In this document: piece by piece, positions 1-8,647 of the stretch | Layout of the letters: each line of letters starts with the position of its first letter | How positions within the stretch are numbered: the first letter of the stretch is position 1 | Assembly (NCBI GenBank): GCA_045617625.1 | Contig: JAZLJA010000022.1 | Span: 10,157 to 74,156, forward strand | Direction of reading: 5' to 3' | Length of the DNA: 64,000 nt | Source of the DNA: Firm-04 sp045617625 | GTDB taxonomy: Bacteria > Bacillota > Clostridia > Oscillospirales > Ruminococcaceae | Notes under the pieces: model-generated | What the model saw: only the letters and a program-made list of their open reading frames with translations | What the model was told of the DNA's origin: nothing | Databases searched by the model: none | Made by a program: the position numbers and the translations under genes

Positions 1-140
1 TCATCCAGTGAACCTGTCACCTCTTTACGATAACGTGCAATGAACGGAATAGTTTTCCCGTCATCAAGCATGGCGACTGTGTTGTTCACCTGCTCCTGCC
101 GAAGCTTAAACTCCTCAGCAAGCTGCTGTAAAATATCCAT
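1..140 (-). CDS. tex: Tex-type transcription accessory protein, 5' end only
   Basis: Partial gene running off the left edge; only the first 46 codons are present. The protein begins MDILQQLAEEFKL and continues through QVNNTVAMLDDG and TIPFIARYRKEVTGS, which is the characteristic N-terminus of the Tex/YhgF family. These are S1-domain RNA-binding proteins that act on transcription complexes. The start at 140 is chosen because AGGAGG at 150-155 sits nine bases upstream of it. The in-frame ATG at 149 would touch the SD. The catalytic-like and S1 parts lie outside the window, so completeness cannot be judged. Confidence 0.85.
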   Translation of the reverse strand, partial: MDILQQLAEEFKLRQEQVNNTVAMLDDGKTIPFIARYRKEVTGSLD

Positions 141-194
141 TGGATTCATCCTCCTAAAACCATGTGACTGACCTTCGTTCAGTACGTAAACAAT

Positions 195-223
195 ATTATA
201 ACATATTTTTGGAAAACTGTCAT
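195..223 (-). promoter_or_regulatory. Promoter for tex
   Basis: On the minus strand an ATGACA -35 (218-223) and a TATAAT -10 (195-200) are separated by exactly 17 bases. It points to tex and lies back-to-back with the ddl promoter in the same 400-base gap. Confidence 0.7.
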
Positions 224-344
224 CCCTTTTTTGCGATTTTCGGACATTGTGTGTGAATTTGTGAAAAAAAGCAATGCTTTTCCCCGACACAAACGGAATT
301 ATTTGTTATCAAAAAAATATTTCTGTGAAATTGCAAAAAAAGGC

Positions 345-373
345 TTGCATTTTTTTGTGAAGTATGCTAAAAT
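345..373 (+). promoter_or_regulatory. Promoter for ddl-ywiB-argS
   Basis: TTGCAT (345-350), 17-base spacer, TAAAAT (368-373). The expected start near 380 leaves a leader of about 180 bases before ddl. Apart from the two divergent promoters, nothing else is recognised in the gap 150-558. Confidence 0.6.
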
Positions 374-558
374 ATACAATATGGGATTTAGGACAGCAGA
401 ATCATCTCTCTGCGTGATATCGCCCTAATACGCATTTTCCTGCGTTTTTCTGCGATTTCGATGTATCTATACAAAAATCTGCACAAATGTCAAATTGCCC
501 AAACACCACAAACTGACAGAAAGGAGCTGCGGCTTCTTCGCCGTATCAAACAATCGTT

Positions 559-1602
559 ATGGCTAAAATGAAAGTACTCGTTCTGTTCGGCGGAACGTCT
601 GTGGAAAACGAGCAGTCTCTGCGTTCGGCTTCGGCAGTCATCAGCACTCTGCCTGAAGATAAATATGAAGTAGTGCCCGTCGGCATCAGCCGCAAAGGAC
701 GCTGGCTCTATTTTCCGGGTGATGTCTCGGAAATCATTGATGGAAGCTGGGAAAAGAACTCTGACTGTTCCCCTGCGATTCTTTCCCCCGACCCTGCACA
801 TCGCGGCATTCTGATCCTCGACGATGAAACCTATGCGCTGAAACGCATTGATATTATTCTTTCACTGCTGCACGGTGCATATGGAGAGGACGGCTCGGTT
901 CAAGGACTTTGCGAACTCTCGCATATCCCTTATGTCGGAAACGGGATTCTCGGTTCAGCAGTGTGCCGAAACAAAGCAATGGCACATCAGATTCTATCCG
1001 GCTGCGGAATTCGCACACCGAAATGGTACAGTATCATGCAGCGAGATCTGAATCGCCTTGAAGCCAAATGTGAGGATGTCGAAAATACACTCGGATATCC
1101 TGTTTTCGTCAAACCCGCAAGCTGTGAAGGCGCAAAAGGAGCCAATACGGCAAACTGCCGCGAAGAACTCCTGAAAGCGATTAAGCTTGCTTTCACACAG
1201 GATTCGACCGTGCTGATTGAACAGCTCATTACAGGCAGAGAACTCCGAATCGGTGTGTTTGGATATGACCTTCCTTTTGCTTCGTTTGTCGGAGAGCTTT
1301 CCCGTGATGCAGAAGGAAAGGAATCGCTTGTGATTCCTGCCGATATCGATGACACGACACACTCGATCGTGCGTGAAATCGCAATTCAGGCTTATACCGC
1401 TCTCGACTGCAAAGAACTCGCGCTATTCGACTTTTTCCTTGCCGAAAATGGAGAAATCCTGTTGGGCGAAGTCAACACCATGCCGACTTTTGCGGAAGAC
1501 TCGCCTTATCCGATGCTCATGAATGACCTTGGAATGCACTATGGTTATTTGCTTGAAAAGCTGATCGAACAGGCACTTGAACACGCTGATCGCGGTTTTT
1601 AA
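559..1602 (+). CDS. ddl: D-alanine--D-alanine ligase
   Basis: Cytoplasmic ATP-grasp enzyme that joins two D-alanines for the peptidoglycan stem peptide. Visible are the N-terminal MKVLVLFGGTSVENEQS nucleotide-fold start, LLHGAYGEDGSVQG (family HGxxGEDG motif), the ATP-grasp segment GYPVFVKPAS and the metal-binding end GEVNTMPTF. At 347 residues it is full length for Ddl. The start is uncertain: the nearest SD-like AGGAG (522-526) lies more than 30 bases upstream of ATG 559, and a second ATG at 568 starts exactly at the conserved MKVLVLFGG. It is followed after 15 bases by the ywiB-like gene and looks like the first gene of a ddl-ywiB-argS unit. Confidence 0.95.
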   Translation: MAKMKVLVLFGGTSVENEQSLRSASAVISTLPEDKYEVVPVGISRKGRWLYFPGDVSEIIDGSWEKNSDCSPAILSPDPAHRGILILDDETYALKRIDIILSLLHGAYGEDGSVQGLCELSHIPYVGNGILGSAVCRNKAMAHQILSGCGIRTPKWYSIMQRDLNRLEAKCEDVENTLGYPVFVKPASCEGAKGANTANCREELLKAIKLAFTQDSTVLIEQLITGRELRIGVFGYDLPFASFVGELSRDAEGKESLVIPADIDDTTHSIVREIAIQAYTALDCKELALFDFFLAENGEILLGEVNTMPTFAEDSPYPMLMNDLGMHYGYLLEKLIEQALEHADRGF

Positions 1603-1617
1603 CCGCAGGAGGTCATT

Positions 1618-2079
1618 GTGAAAAGCCACTATCACACCTCGCCTGAAACAAATGCAAGGATCTGCATGAAAAGTATTCAAAGTGCAAACGGCGAAATCAG
1701 CCGAACAACTATCCAAGCGAAAGGCGATTTCCGTTGCGATGAAAATGAGATTGTCATTGCTTTTTATGATACGAATACCAGCACAAACACGCAAATCCGT
1801 ATCACGAACGACACAGAGGTATGCATCTCACGCGAAGGCTCATTGACGTCTCAGATGATGATTGCAGTTGACAAGACGATTCCGTTTTCTTATACAACGG
1901 ATGCAGGAACCCTTCAAATGGAAACGCACGGAAAATCCGTGCGGACGAACCTCAACCAAAACGGCGGACATCTGCATCTCAATTATGCAATCTGTATGAA
2001 CGGTGACATTCTCACAATTAACGTCATCGAACTAGATATTACGCTGAATGTGTCACGGCTTCCTGACGTGACTGCATAG
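1618..2079 (+). CDS. DUF1934 (YwiB-like) small beta-barrel protein
   Basis: 153-residue protein without signal peptide or membrane segment. Alternating polar/hydrophobic beta-strand pattern (EIVIAFYDTNT, TQIRITNDTEVCISREG, LHLNYAICMNGD) and its position immediately upstream of argS match the DUF1934/YwiB family of Bacillus, a calycin-like fold of unknown function. GTG start at 1618 with AGGAGG at 1607-1612. Assignment is from pattern and gene order; no catalytic residues are proposed. Confidence 0.75.
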   Translation: MKSHYHTSPETNARICMKSIQSANGEISRTTIQAKGDFRCDENEIVIAFYDTNTSTNTQIRITNDTEVCISREGSLTSQMMIAVDKTIPFSYTTDAGTLQMETHGKSVRTNLNQNGGHLHLNYAICMNGDILTINVIELDITLNVSRLPDVTA

Positions 2080-2109
2080 ATTCCCTATTCTTGAAAGGAG
2101 ATTTGTCCC

Positions 2110-3798
2110 TTGAATCATATTTCTGATGCCTCCAATCAAGTACATTCCTTGATTGTCGAAGCAATCGGCAGACTTGTCGCGGAAGGCACTTTCCCCGCAG
2201 AGCCTCTGCCCGGATTTATTGTTGAAATCCCCGCTGACCGCTCGCACGGCGATTTTGCTTCAAATGCCGCAATGGTCTATGCCAAACCTCTGCACATGGC
2301 GCCTCGTAAGATCGCTGAAGCGATTGTTGGTGCGTTGGAATTGCAGGGTACTCCGTTTGAAAAAGCTGAAATCGCAGGACCCGGATTCATGAATTTCTAT
2401 CTCGCACCAAGCTGGTATGGCGATGTTCTGAAATCGGTAAATAACGAAAAAGAATCCTATGGTCGGACAAACAGCGGTGACGGTAAACGCGTGCTGGTGG
2501 AATTTGTATCCGCCAACCCCACAGGTCCCATGCATGTCGGCAATGCCCGCGGTGGTGCCATCGGTGACTGCCTTGCTGCCGTGCTGGATGCCGCAGGATA
2601 TCAGACAGAACGCGAGTTTTACATCAACGATGCCGGCAATCAGATTGAAAAATTTGCTACTTCCCTTGAAGTTCGCTATCTGCAAAAATGCGGTGAAGCC
2701 ATCGAAATGCCGGAAGACGCCTATCAGGGTGCAGATATCATCGCGCATGCAGAAAACTTCTTCGCGGAACATGGAAACGAATATCAGAATGCTGATCAGC
2801 AAGCTCGCCGCGATGCACTTGTTGCTTTTGCCCTCCCGAAAAACATTCAGGGACTCAAGGACGACCTTGGACAGTACCGTATTCAGTATGATACATGGTT
2901 CCCTGAAAGCAAACTGCACGCTGACGGAAGTGTTGCAAGAATCATTGAGCAGCTGAAGGCAAGCGGTTATACATACGAGAATGATGGTGCACTTTGGTTC
3001 AAAGCGGAGGAACTCGGTGCGGACAAAGATTTCGTCATCGTGCGTTCCAATGGTATTCCTACCTATGTTGTGCCTGACATCGCTTACCACTATAATAAAC
3101 TGGTGACACGTAATTTTGACCGTGCCATCGACATTCTCGGTGCTGACCATCACGGCTATGTTCCACGCCTGAAGGCTGCACTCACCGCTTTGGGTGTGGA
3201 TGCTTCCCGTCTCACCGTTGTGCTGATGCAGATGGTTGCTGTCATGCGCGATGGAAAACCTGTGAAGCAATCAAAGAGAAGCGGAAAAGCACTCACTCTC
3301 GTCACACTGCTGGAGGATATCCCGGTCGATGCAGCAAGATTTTTCTTCAATCTGCGTGAAGCCAATTCGCACTTTGAATTCGACCTAGACCTTGCTGTGG
3401 AAAAATCCTCCTCCAACCCTGTTTACTACGTGCAGTATGCACATGCACGAATTTGCTCACTGCTGCGGAATCTGACCGAATCCGGCGTTGATTTCCCTGC
3501 GGCTGATGCTGTCAACTTCGAGTTACTCAACACCACCGCTGAACGTGAACTCATCCGTGCGCTTGCAATGCTGCCGGAGGAAATCGATACCGCCGCAAAA
3601 CAGCTTGATCCGTCGAGACTTACAAAGTATGCAGTGGAGCTTGCGGCACTGTTCCACAAATTCTATGATGCCTGCAAAGTTCGGGATGCTGATACGCCTG
3701 AACTTCGTGATGCAAGAATCATTCTTTGCTCGGCTGTCCGTCAGGTGCTCGGAAATGTCCTGAACCTGTTGAAAGTGACAGCACCCGAAAAAATGTAA
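2110..3798 (+). CDS. argS: Arginyl-tRNA synthetase
   Basis: Class I aminoacyl-tRNA synthetase that charges tRNA-Arg. Order of parts: N-terminal Arg-tRNA additional domain (about 1-90), catalytic Rossmann domain with FVSANPTGPMHVGNARG (HIGH-type motif HVGN), LGADHHGYVPRLKAAL, a KMSKS-type loop read here as KQSKRSGK, then the helical DALR anticodon-binding domain with YVQYAHARICS at its start. 562 residues, the usual length. TTG start at 2110 is supported by AAAGGAG at 2094-2100, nine bases away. Last gene of the ddl group. Confidence 0.97.
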   Translation: MNHISDASNQVHSLIVEAIGRLVAEGTFPAEPLPGFIVEIPADRSHGDFASNAAMVYAKPLHMAPRKIAEAIVGALELQGTPFEKAEIAGPGFMNFYLAPSWYGDVLKSVNNEKESYGRTNSGDGKRVLVEFVSANPTGPMHVGNARGGAIGDCLAAVLDAAGYQTEREFYINDAGNQIEKFATSLEVRYLQKCGEAIEMPEDAYQGADIIAHAENFFAEHGNEYQNADQQARRDALVAFALPKNIQGLKDDLGQYRIQYDTWFPESKLHADGSVARIIEQLKASGYTYENDGALWFKAEELGADKDFVIVRSNGIPTYVVPDIAYHYNKLVTRNFDRAIDILGADHHGYVPRLKAALTALGVDASRLTVVLMQMVAVMRDGKPVKQSKRSGKALTLVTLLEDIPVDAARFFFNLREANSHFEFDLDLAVEKSSSNPVYYVQYAHARICSLLRNLTESGVDFPAADAVNFELLNTTAERELIRALAMLPEEIDTAAKQLDPSRLTKYAVELAALFHKFYDACKVRDADTPELRDARIILCSAVRQVLGNVLNLLKVTAPEKM

Positions 3799-4108
3799 CC
3801 GCTTTGTAATTATTCGGTTACAGGAAGCCGAATAAGCGTTCGGAAAATTCGGTATTTTCGCCAACCAAAAAGTGAAAAAACGGCTCTTTTATCAAATATT
3901 CACAGAATGTTCATAATTTCGTAACAACTTCACAAGGAGAATGTGTTACAATCTGTAATATGTTCGGCAGAAGCGGACAGTTTTGATGAGAACGATATCA
4001 GACTGGACTCATTCACCTGCGCTTCACTCCGTATTCTGTGTTTATTGATTTGCGTATATCAGTATCCAAAATCAAAAAGAATCATGAAGAAAGCGAAGGG
4101 ATTATTTT
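3799..4108. other. Intergenic region argS / PucR-type regulator
   Basis: 310 bases without a gene. It holds a weak stem (ATTCGG at 3812 with CCGAAT at 3828) after argS that lacks a U-tract, and a small perfect inverted repeat TTACA-atc-TGTAA at 3946-3958. A larger GTAAC/GTTAC inverted pair overlaps the same area. These could be an operator for the downstream regulator. No good -35/-10 pair was found, so the promoter of the regulator is not placed. Confidence 0.3.
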
Positions 4109-5197
4109 ATGTCAAACAGACCTTTCCAGGGACTCGTGGCTCAAATGCACGATACCATTGATGCGACCGTCGGTGTCGTTGATGAAACCGCAACCATTAT
4201 TGCATGCAGTGACCTTTCCCGCGTGGGTACAACCAATGAATTCGTTTCCCTCGATATGAACGAATCCGGTGATCTGTTCATCCGTGACGGCTGCACCTAC
4301 AAGCCTTTCGGCGCACGCACATCTTCTCCCGACTATGCTGTGTTTGTCGAAGGCACGGATGAAAATGCTGCAAAATATGCGGATATTCTGGCAATCGCAA
4401 TGTCCAGCATCAAGCAATATTATGATGAGAAGTACGACCGCAACAATTTTATCAAGAATGTTGTCCTCGACAATGTTCTTCCCGGTGATATCGTTGTGAA
4501 GGCAAGAGAACTGCACTTCAATGCAGAAATCAACCGTGTTGTCTTCCTCATCCGTATCGTTTCGGCAAATGACATCTCCGCTTATGATGTCATTCAGAAC
4601 CTGTTCCCTGATAAGAGCAAAGATTTCGTGTTCAATATCACGGAAACCGATATTGTTCTCGTTAAGGAAATCAAATCCACTGTCGAAAGCAAGGATCTCG
4701 AAAAACTGGCTCGTTCCATCGCTGACACGCTTTCAAGTGAATTCTATACCCGTGTCAATGTTGGCATTGGCACAAGTGTTGTCGGTGTCAAGGAACTCGC
4801 TCGTTCGTTCAAGGAAGCTCAGATGGCTTTGGAAGTCGGCAAGGTATTCGATACTGATAAGGTCATTGTATCCTATGATAATCTTGGTATCGCCCGACTG
4901 ATCTATCATCTGCCGACCACACTTTGCGAAACTTTCCTGCATGAAGTCTTTAAGCGCGGCAGCATTGAAAGCCTCGACCACGAAACACTGTTCACGATTC
5001 AGCGTTTCTTCGAGAACAACCTCAATGTCTCCGAAACTTCCAGAAAACTTTTCGTTCATCGTAACACACTTGTTTACCGCTTGGAAAAAATCAAGAAACT
5101 CACAGGTCTTGATCTTCGTGAATTTGACCATGCAATCATCTTTAAGATTGCGCTGATGGTCAAGAAGTACCTCTCCGCAAGTCCTGTGAAGTTCTAA
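4109..5197 (+). CDS. PucR/CdaR-family transcriptional regulator
   Basis: 362-residue cytoplasmic regulator. The C-terminal 60 residues carry the PucR-type helix-turn-helix: NLNVSETSRKLFVHRNTLVYRLEKI followed by TGLDLREFDHAIIFKIAL. The middle (about 130-260) resembles the GGDEF-like domain of CdaR proteins (VNVGIGTSVVGVKELARSFKEAQ). The N-terminal part is a small ligand-sensing region (VGVVDETATIIACSD). Family members often sense sugar diacids, purines or amino-acid derivatives, but nothing here identifies the ligand. It stands alone between argS and ftsE. SD AAGGGA at about 4096. Confidence 0.85.
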   Translation: MSNRPFQGLVAQMHDTIDATVGVVDETATIIACSDLSRVGTTNEFVSLDMNESGDLFIRDGCTYKPFGARTSSPDYAVFVEGTDENAAKYADILAIAMSSIKQYYDEKYDRNNFIKNVVLDNVLPGDIVVKARELHFNAEINRVVFLIRIVSANDISAYDVIQNLFPDKSKDFVFNITETDIVLVKEIKSTVESKDLEKLARSIADTLSSEFYTRVNVGIGTSVVGVKELARSFKEAQMALEVGKVFDTDKVIVSYDNLGIARLIYHLPTTLCETFLHEVFKRGSIESLDHETLFTIQRFFENNLNVSETSRKLFVHRNTLVYRLEKIKKLTGLDLREFDHAIIFKIALMVKKYLSASPVKF

Positions 5198-5212
5198 TCA
5201 GAAAGAATTGTC

Positions 5213-5248
5213 GGGGTGCCATGGGGGAGATATCTCGTTTGGCACCCC
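5213..5248 (+). terminator. Stem-loop after the PucR-type regulator
   Basis: Eight-base perfect stem GGGGTGCC / GGCACCCC with a 20-base loop just after the stop codon. It is followed by TCAATTATG rather than a clear U-tract, so termination efficiency is doubtful. Confidence 0.45.
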
Positions 5249-5397
5249 TCAATTATGTAAATTTGTTTCAAATGTGTTTGCATTTCTAAAATACAAATAC
5301 TTTCTGCAATTTGCACTGATTCCCCAACCGTCATATCTGATTTCGGGACAGAAATATACACAGAACGGCGGTTTATTAAGAAAGAGGAGGATTCCTT

Positions 5398-6090
5398 TTG
5401 GTCGAATTGAAAAATGTCACCGTAAAGTACGAGAGTACCGGCGTTGAAGCACTTTCGGATGTCAGTTTGAAAGTCGAGGACGGCGAATTTGCTTTCGTCA
5501 TCGGACGTTCAGGCGCAGGCAAAAGTACACTCATCAAGCTTTTGCTGAAAGAGCTCGACGCAAACAGCGGTGAAGTATGGGTCAACGGATTCAATCTCAC
5601 AAAGCTGAAAAAACGCAGAGTGCCTGAATTCAGACGCACCATTGGCGTTGTGTTTCAGGATTATCGTCTGATTGACACCATGACGGTCTATGAAAACATT
5701 GCATTCGTGCTTCGCGTGATCGATGCACCCATGAAACTGATTCGCAAGCGCGTCCCCTATGTGATTTCGCTTGTCGGTTTGCAGGATAAAGCTGACAGCT
5801 ATCCGAGCGAACTTTCGGGCGGTGAACAGCAGAGATGTGCCCTCGCAAGAGCTTTGGTCAATGATCCGTCGCTTCTGATTGCAGACGAGCCGACCGGTAA
5901 CGTTGACCCTGAACTTGCCTACGAATTGGTGGAACTGCTCAAGGGCATCAACGAATGCGGCACCACCATTTTAATGGTAACACATGCGCATGAAATGGTT
6001 CGCCATTTCGGCGGACGCATCATCAATATCAGTCAGGGCGAAGTCGTGTTTGACGAAGTGATTGGAGGTGCCGAGATTGAAACTGAGTAG
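5398..6090 (+). CDS. ftsE: Cell-division ATP-binding protein FtsE
   Basis: ABC-type ATPase that partners FtsX at the divisome and drives activation of periplasmic/extracellular peptidoglycan hydrolases. Walker A is GRSGAGKST (about residues 36-44). The Q-loop is VFQDYRLI, the signature LSGGEQQR, Walker B LLIADEPTG and the switch His is in VTHAHEM. 230 residues, typical. TTG start at 5398 with a strong AGGAGG. Its last 14 bases overlap ftsX, so the two are translationally coupled. The following genes (two M23 hydrolases, S41 protease) fit the FtsEX role. Confidence 0.95.
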   Translation: MVELKNVTVKYESTGVEALSDVSLKVEDGEFAFVIGRSGAGKSTLIKLLLKELDANSGEVWVNGFNLTKLKKRRVPEFRRTIGVVFQDYRLIDTMTVYENIAFVLRVIDAPMKLIRKRVPYVISLVGLQDKADSYPSELSGGEQQRCALARALVNDPSLLIADEPTGNVDPELAYELVELLKGINECGTTILMVTHAHEMVRHFGGRIINISQGEVVFDEVIGGAEIETE

Positions 6091-6994
6091 TTTTCGGTAT
6101 CTCGTCGGTCAGGGCTTTGATAACGTCTGGAAAAACCGCGTAATGGCATTCGCATCGTTCTGCGTGCTGCTTGTCAGCCTTTTGCTGGTCGGCATTGCGA
6201 CACTCTTTTACATCAACATCAATTCCATCATCGGCGGTATTGAGGACAAAAATGAAGTCATTATCTATTTGCTCGACGACACCACGGACGAACAAATAGA
6301 AGAAATGCAGTCCAAACTTTCCATCATGGAGAATGTCAGTGCGGTTTCACTCTACACCCGTGAGGAAGCCTTTGAAGACCTCAAAACTAAAATGACTGAC
6401 TCCTCTGAAATTTTCGATTCGCTTGGTGATGACAATCCCCTGCCGGATGCATTCCGCATTCGTGTTACGGATATCAGCAAGATGCAGGAAACTGTCGCTG
6501 CTACGGAACGTATGGACTGCGTGGAATATGTCAGTTCGCCCGATTCATTTGTTGAACTGCTGACGGAACTGCGTCGTGTTGTCGGTATCGTGGCTGTTGC
6601 AATCATTGCAGCCCTGCTGATCGTTTCCATGGTCATCATTTCCAACACGACCCGCGCCAGCGTATTCGCTCGCCGTCGTGAAATCAGTATCATGCAGAGC
6701 GTGGGTGCCACCAAAGCATTCATCCGCTTCCCGTTCTTCATTGAAGGCATGATCAATGGATTCATGGCAGGCGTATTCGCCACATTGCTCACATGGTTCA
6801 GCTATGACAGCCTGGTTCAGCTCATCGGCAAGTTCGATGTTCTGAAAACCATTGGTATGGGCAGCATTATCCCCTACAACGATATTGCCATTCCCGTAAT
6901 GCTCGCATACATCTTTGCAGGCGCACTGATTGGTGCAATCGGAAGTGTACTCTCCACACGGGCACACCTCAAATATCGCGCCGCAAATATGTAA
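6077..6994 (+). CDS. ftsX: Cell-division permease FtsX
   Basis: Integral membrane partner of FtsE. Topology seen: N-terminal cytoplasmic stretch, TM1 (MAFASFCVLLVSLLLVGIA), an extracellular domain of about 110 residues that in homologues contacts the hydrolase, then three C-terminal TM segments typical of the FtsX fold. 305 residues from the TTG at 6077, which has GGAGG at 6064-6068 eight bases upstream. The alternative TTG at 6062 overlaps that SD. Coupled to ftsE by overlap. Confidence 0.93.
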   Translation: MKLSSFRYLVGQGFDNVWKNRVMAFASFCVLLVSLLLVGIATLFYININSIIGGIEDKNEVIIYLLDDTTDEQIEEMQSKLSIMENVSAVSLYTREEAFEDLKTKMTDSSEIFDSLGDDNPLPDAFRIRVTDISKMQETVAATERMDCVEYVSSPDSFVELLTELRRVVGIVAVAIIAALLIVSMVIISNTTRASVFARRREISIMQSVGATKAFIRFPFFIEGMINGFMAGVFATLLTWFSYDSLVQLIGKFDVLKTIGMGSIIPYNDIAIPVMLAYIFAGALIGAIGSVLSTRAHLKYRAANM

Positions 6995-7022
6995 CTGCAC
7001 ACTTCGAAAGGAAGATGCAAAC

Positions 7023-8594
7023 ATGAAGTCGGCACTCGTGCGGACTGCTGCGGTTTGTATTGCCCTCTGCATCACAGCGGGCTCATTCTTCTGTCCGAAT
7101 AAACCGCAGTCTGTCTATGCAAAAACGCTCTCGGAAATTGAAGCTGAAAAAAAACAGAAACAAGCCGAGATCACAGCCAAACAGGCTGAAGTTGATGCGC
7201 TTGAAAATGATATCGAACAACAAGCGCGGTATCAGACCGTTTTACAGGAAGAAATCGACCTTATCAACGCAAAACTCCTGCTTATTGATTCCCAGCTTTA
7301 TAACCTATACAGCGACATGGAATCCAAACAGGCTGAGATCGACGATCTCACCGTGGAGATTGAAAAACAACAGGTTGAAGTGGACAAAGGTCTTGATGCG
7401 TTCAAGACGCGTCTGCGTGCCATGTATGTGCACGGAAACGATAGTCTGCTTTCAGCACTGGTCGGTGCCACAAGCTTTTATGAAGTTCTGACCAAGATTG
7501 ACCTGATCGGACGTTTCGCAAAGCATGACGATGAGATGGTTTCCACACTGCGAAAAGAATTGCAGGATTTATCTGATAATCAGAATGATTTGACGGAACG
7601 CGTAAAGGCATTGAATATCAAACTCAAGGAAACGGAAGCAATTCAACAGGATTTCAACGCAAGCCGTTCGCAGCTTGATGATGCCTTTGACAAAACGGAA
7701 CAAGGAAAATTACTGCTGGAAGAAGCACGGCGTGAAGCCGCTAATGAACTGACAGAAGAAGAACAGGCAATGCTTGATCTCGAAGAAGAAGCACATGACG
7801 CATTGCTGGAACAGATTCGGATTCTTGAAGAGAAAAAAGCGGAAGAAGCCAAAAGAACTGCTACTACCACAACAACTACGGTGACAACGAAAAAGACAAC
7901 TGTTACCACCACAACAACCACGAAAGCAACCACCTCGACAGCCAAGAAAACAACAACCACAACCAAGCCTGCCACCACAACCACGACTGTGACAACAAAG
8001 CAAGGAACCTCCAAAACAACAGCTGTAACCTCTAAATCTTCTGTTTCAACTGTCAAAACAACCGTCACAACGACGGAAAAAGTGACAACAACAAAGCCCA
8101 CAACGACAAAACAAACGACAACAAAAGTGACAACTACAACAGCACCTGTCACAACTCCCCCACCCCCTGCATATACCGGTGGGAAACTTGCCTGGCCTGC
8201 ACCGGGATTCTATCACATCTCCAGCCCGTTTGGGCCGCGTTGGGGCAGAAATCACAATGGCATTGACATTGCAGGCACGGGCATTCAGGGGTCAAAAGCC
8301 TGTGCAGCAGGAGCCGGAAAGGTTGTTGCTATTTACACAAGCTGCACACATAATTACAGCAGCTTTTGCGGCTGTAATTCAGGATGGGGCAATTATGTTC
8401 TTCTTGACCACGGTAACGGTCTTTACACAATATATGCCCATCTCCAGAAAGTCAATGTTTCCGTTGGGGAAAATGTTGCTGTGGGAACTCAGCTTGGTGA
8501 GATCGGCTCAACAGGCGATGCCACGGGATTCCATCTGCATTTCGGTGTCCGATACGATGGAAAATATGTCAACCCTGCGAACTATCTGAACTGA
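7023..8594 (+). CDS. Coiled-coil M23 peptidase, EnvC/CwlO-like, Thr-rich linker
   Basis: Secreted peptidoglycan hydrolase or activator, probably the FtsEX output. Parts in order: signal peptide (about 1-38, ending near VYAKT), a long charged coiled coil (about 40-280, rich in Glu/Lys/Gln), a 110-residue linker made almost only of Thr/Lys/Val, and a C-terminal M23 (LytM) domain. Zinc-ligand motifs are intact: HNGIDI and HLHFG, so it is probably enzymatically active rather than a dead activator. A three-Cys insertion (CTHNYSSFCGC) lies within the M23 domain. 523 residues. Start ATG 7023 with GAAAGGAAG upstream, 28 bases after ftsX. Tandem paralogue of the next gene. Confidence 0.9.
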   Translation: MKSALVRTAAVCIALCITAGSFFCPNKPQSVYAKTLSEIEAEKKQKQAEITAKQAEVDALENDIEQQARYQTVLQEEIDLINAKLLLIDSQLYNLYSDMESKQAEIDDLTVEIEKQQVEVDKGLDAFKTRLRAMYVHGNDSLLSALVGATSFYEVLTKIDLIGRFAKHDDEMVSTLRKELQDLSDNQNDLTERVKALNIKLKETEAIQQDFNASRSQLDDAFDKTEQGKLLLEEARREAANELTEEEQAMLDLEEEAHDALLEQIRILEEKKAEEAKRTATTTTTTVTTKKTTVTTTTTTKATTSTAKKTTTTTKPATTTTTVTTKQGTSKTTAVTSKSSVSTVKTTVTTTEKVTTTKPTTTKQTTTKVTTTTAPVTTPPPPAYTGGKLAWPAPGFYHISSPFGPRWGRNHNGIDIAGTGIQGSKACAAGAGKVVAIYTSCTHNYSSFCGCNSGWGNYVLLDHGNGLYTIYAHLQKVNVSVGENVAVGTQLGEIGSTGDATGFHLHFGVRYDGKYVNPANYLN

Positions 8595-8647
8595 TAGGAA
8601 GCTTGAATCCATATGCTTTTTCCTGCATATGTAGAAAGGATGTCTTT

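Noticed and set aside
7643..8152. Minus-strand frame rich in Val repeats
   Set aside because: Simple reverse reading of the Thr-rich linker (ACA/ACC codons) of the first M23 gene.
7858..8165. Repetitive ACA/ACC-rich DNA as a repeat array or CRISPR
   Set aside because: Irregular low-complexity coding sequence for a Thr/Lys linker; no constant repeat or spacer structure. No CRISPR array was seen in the window.
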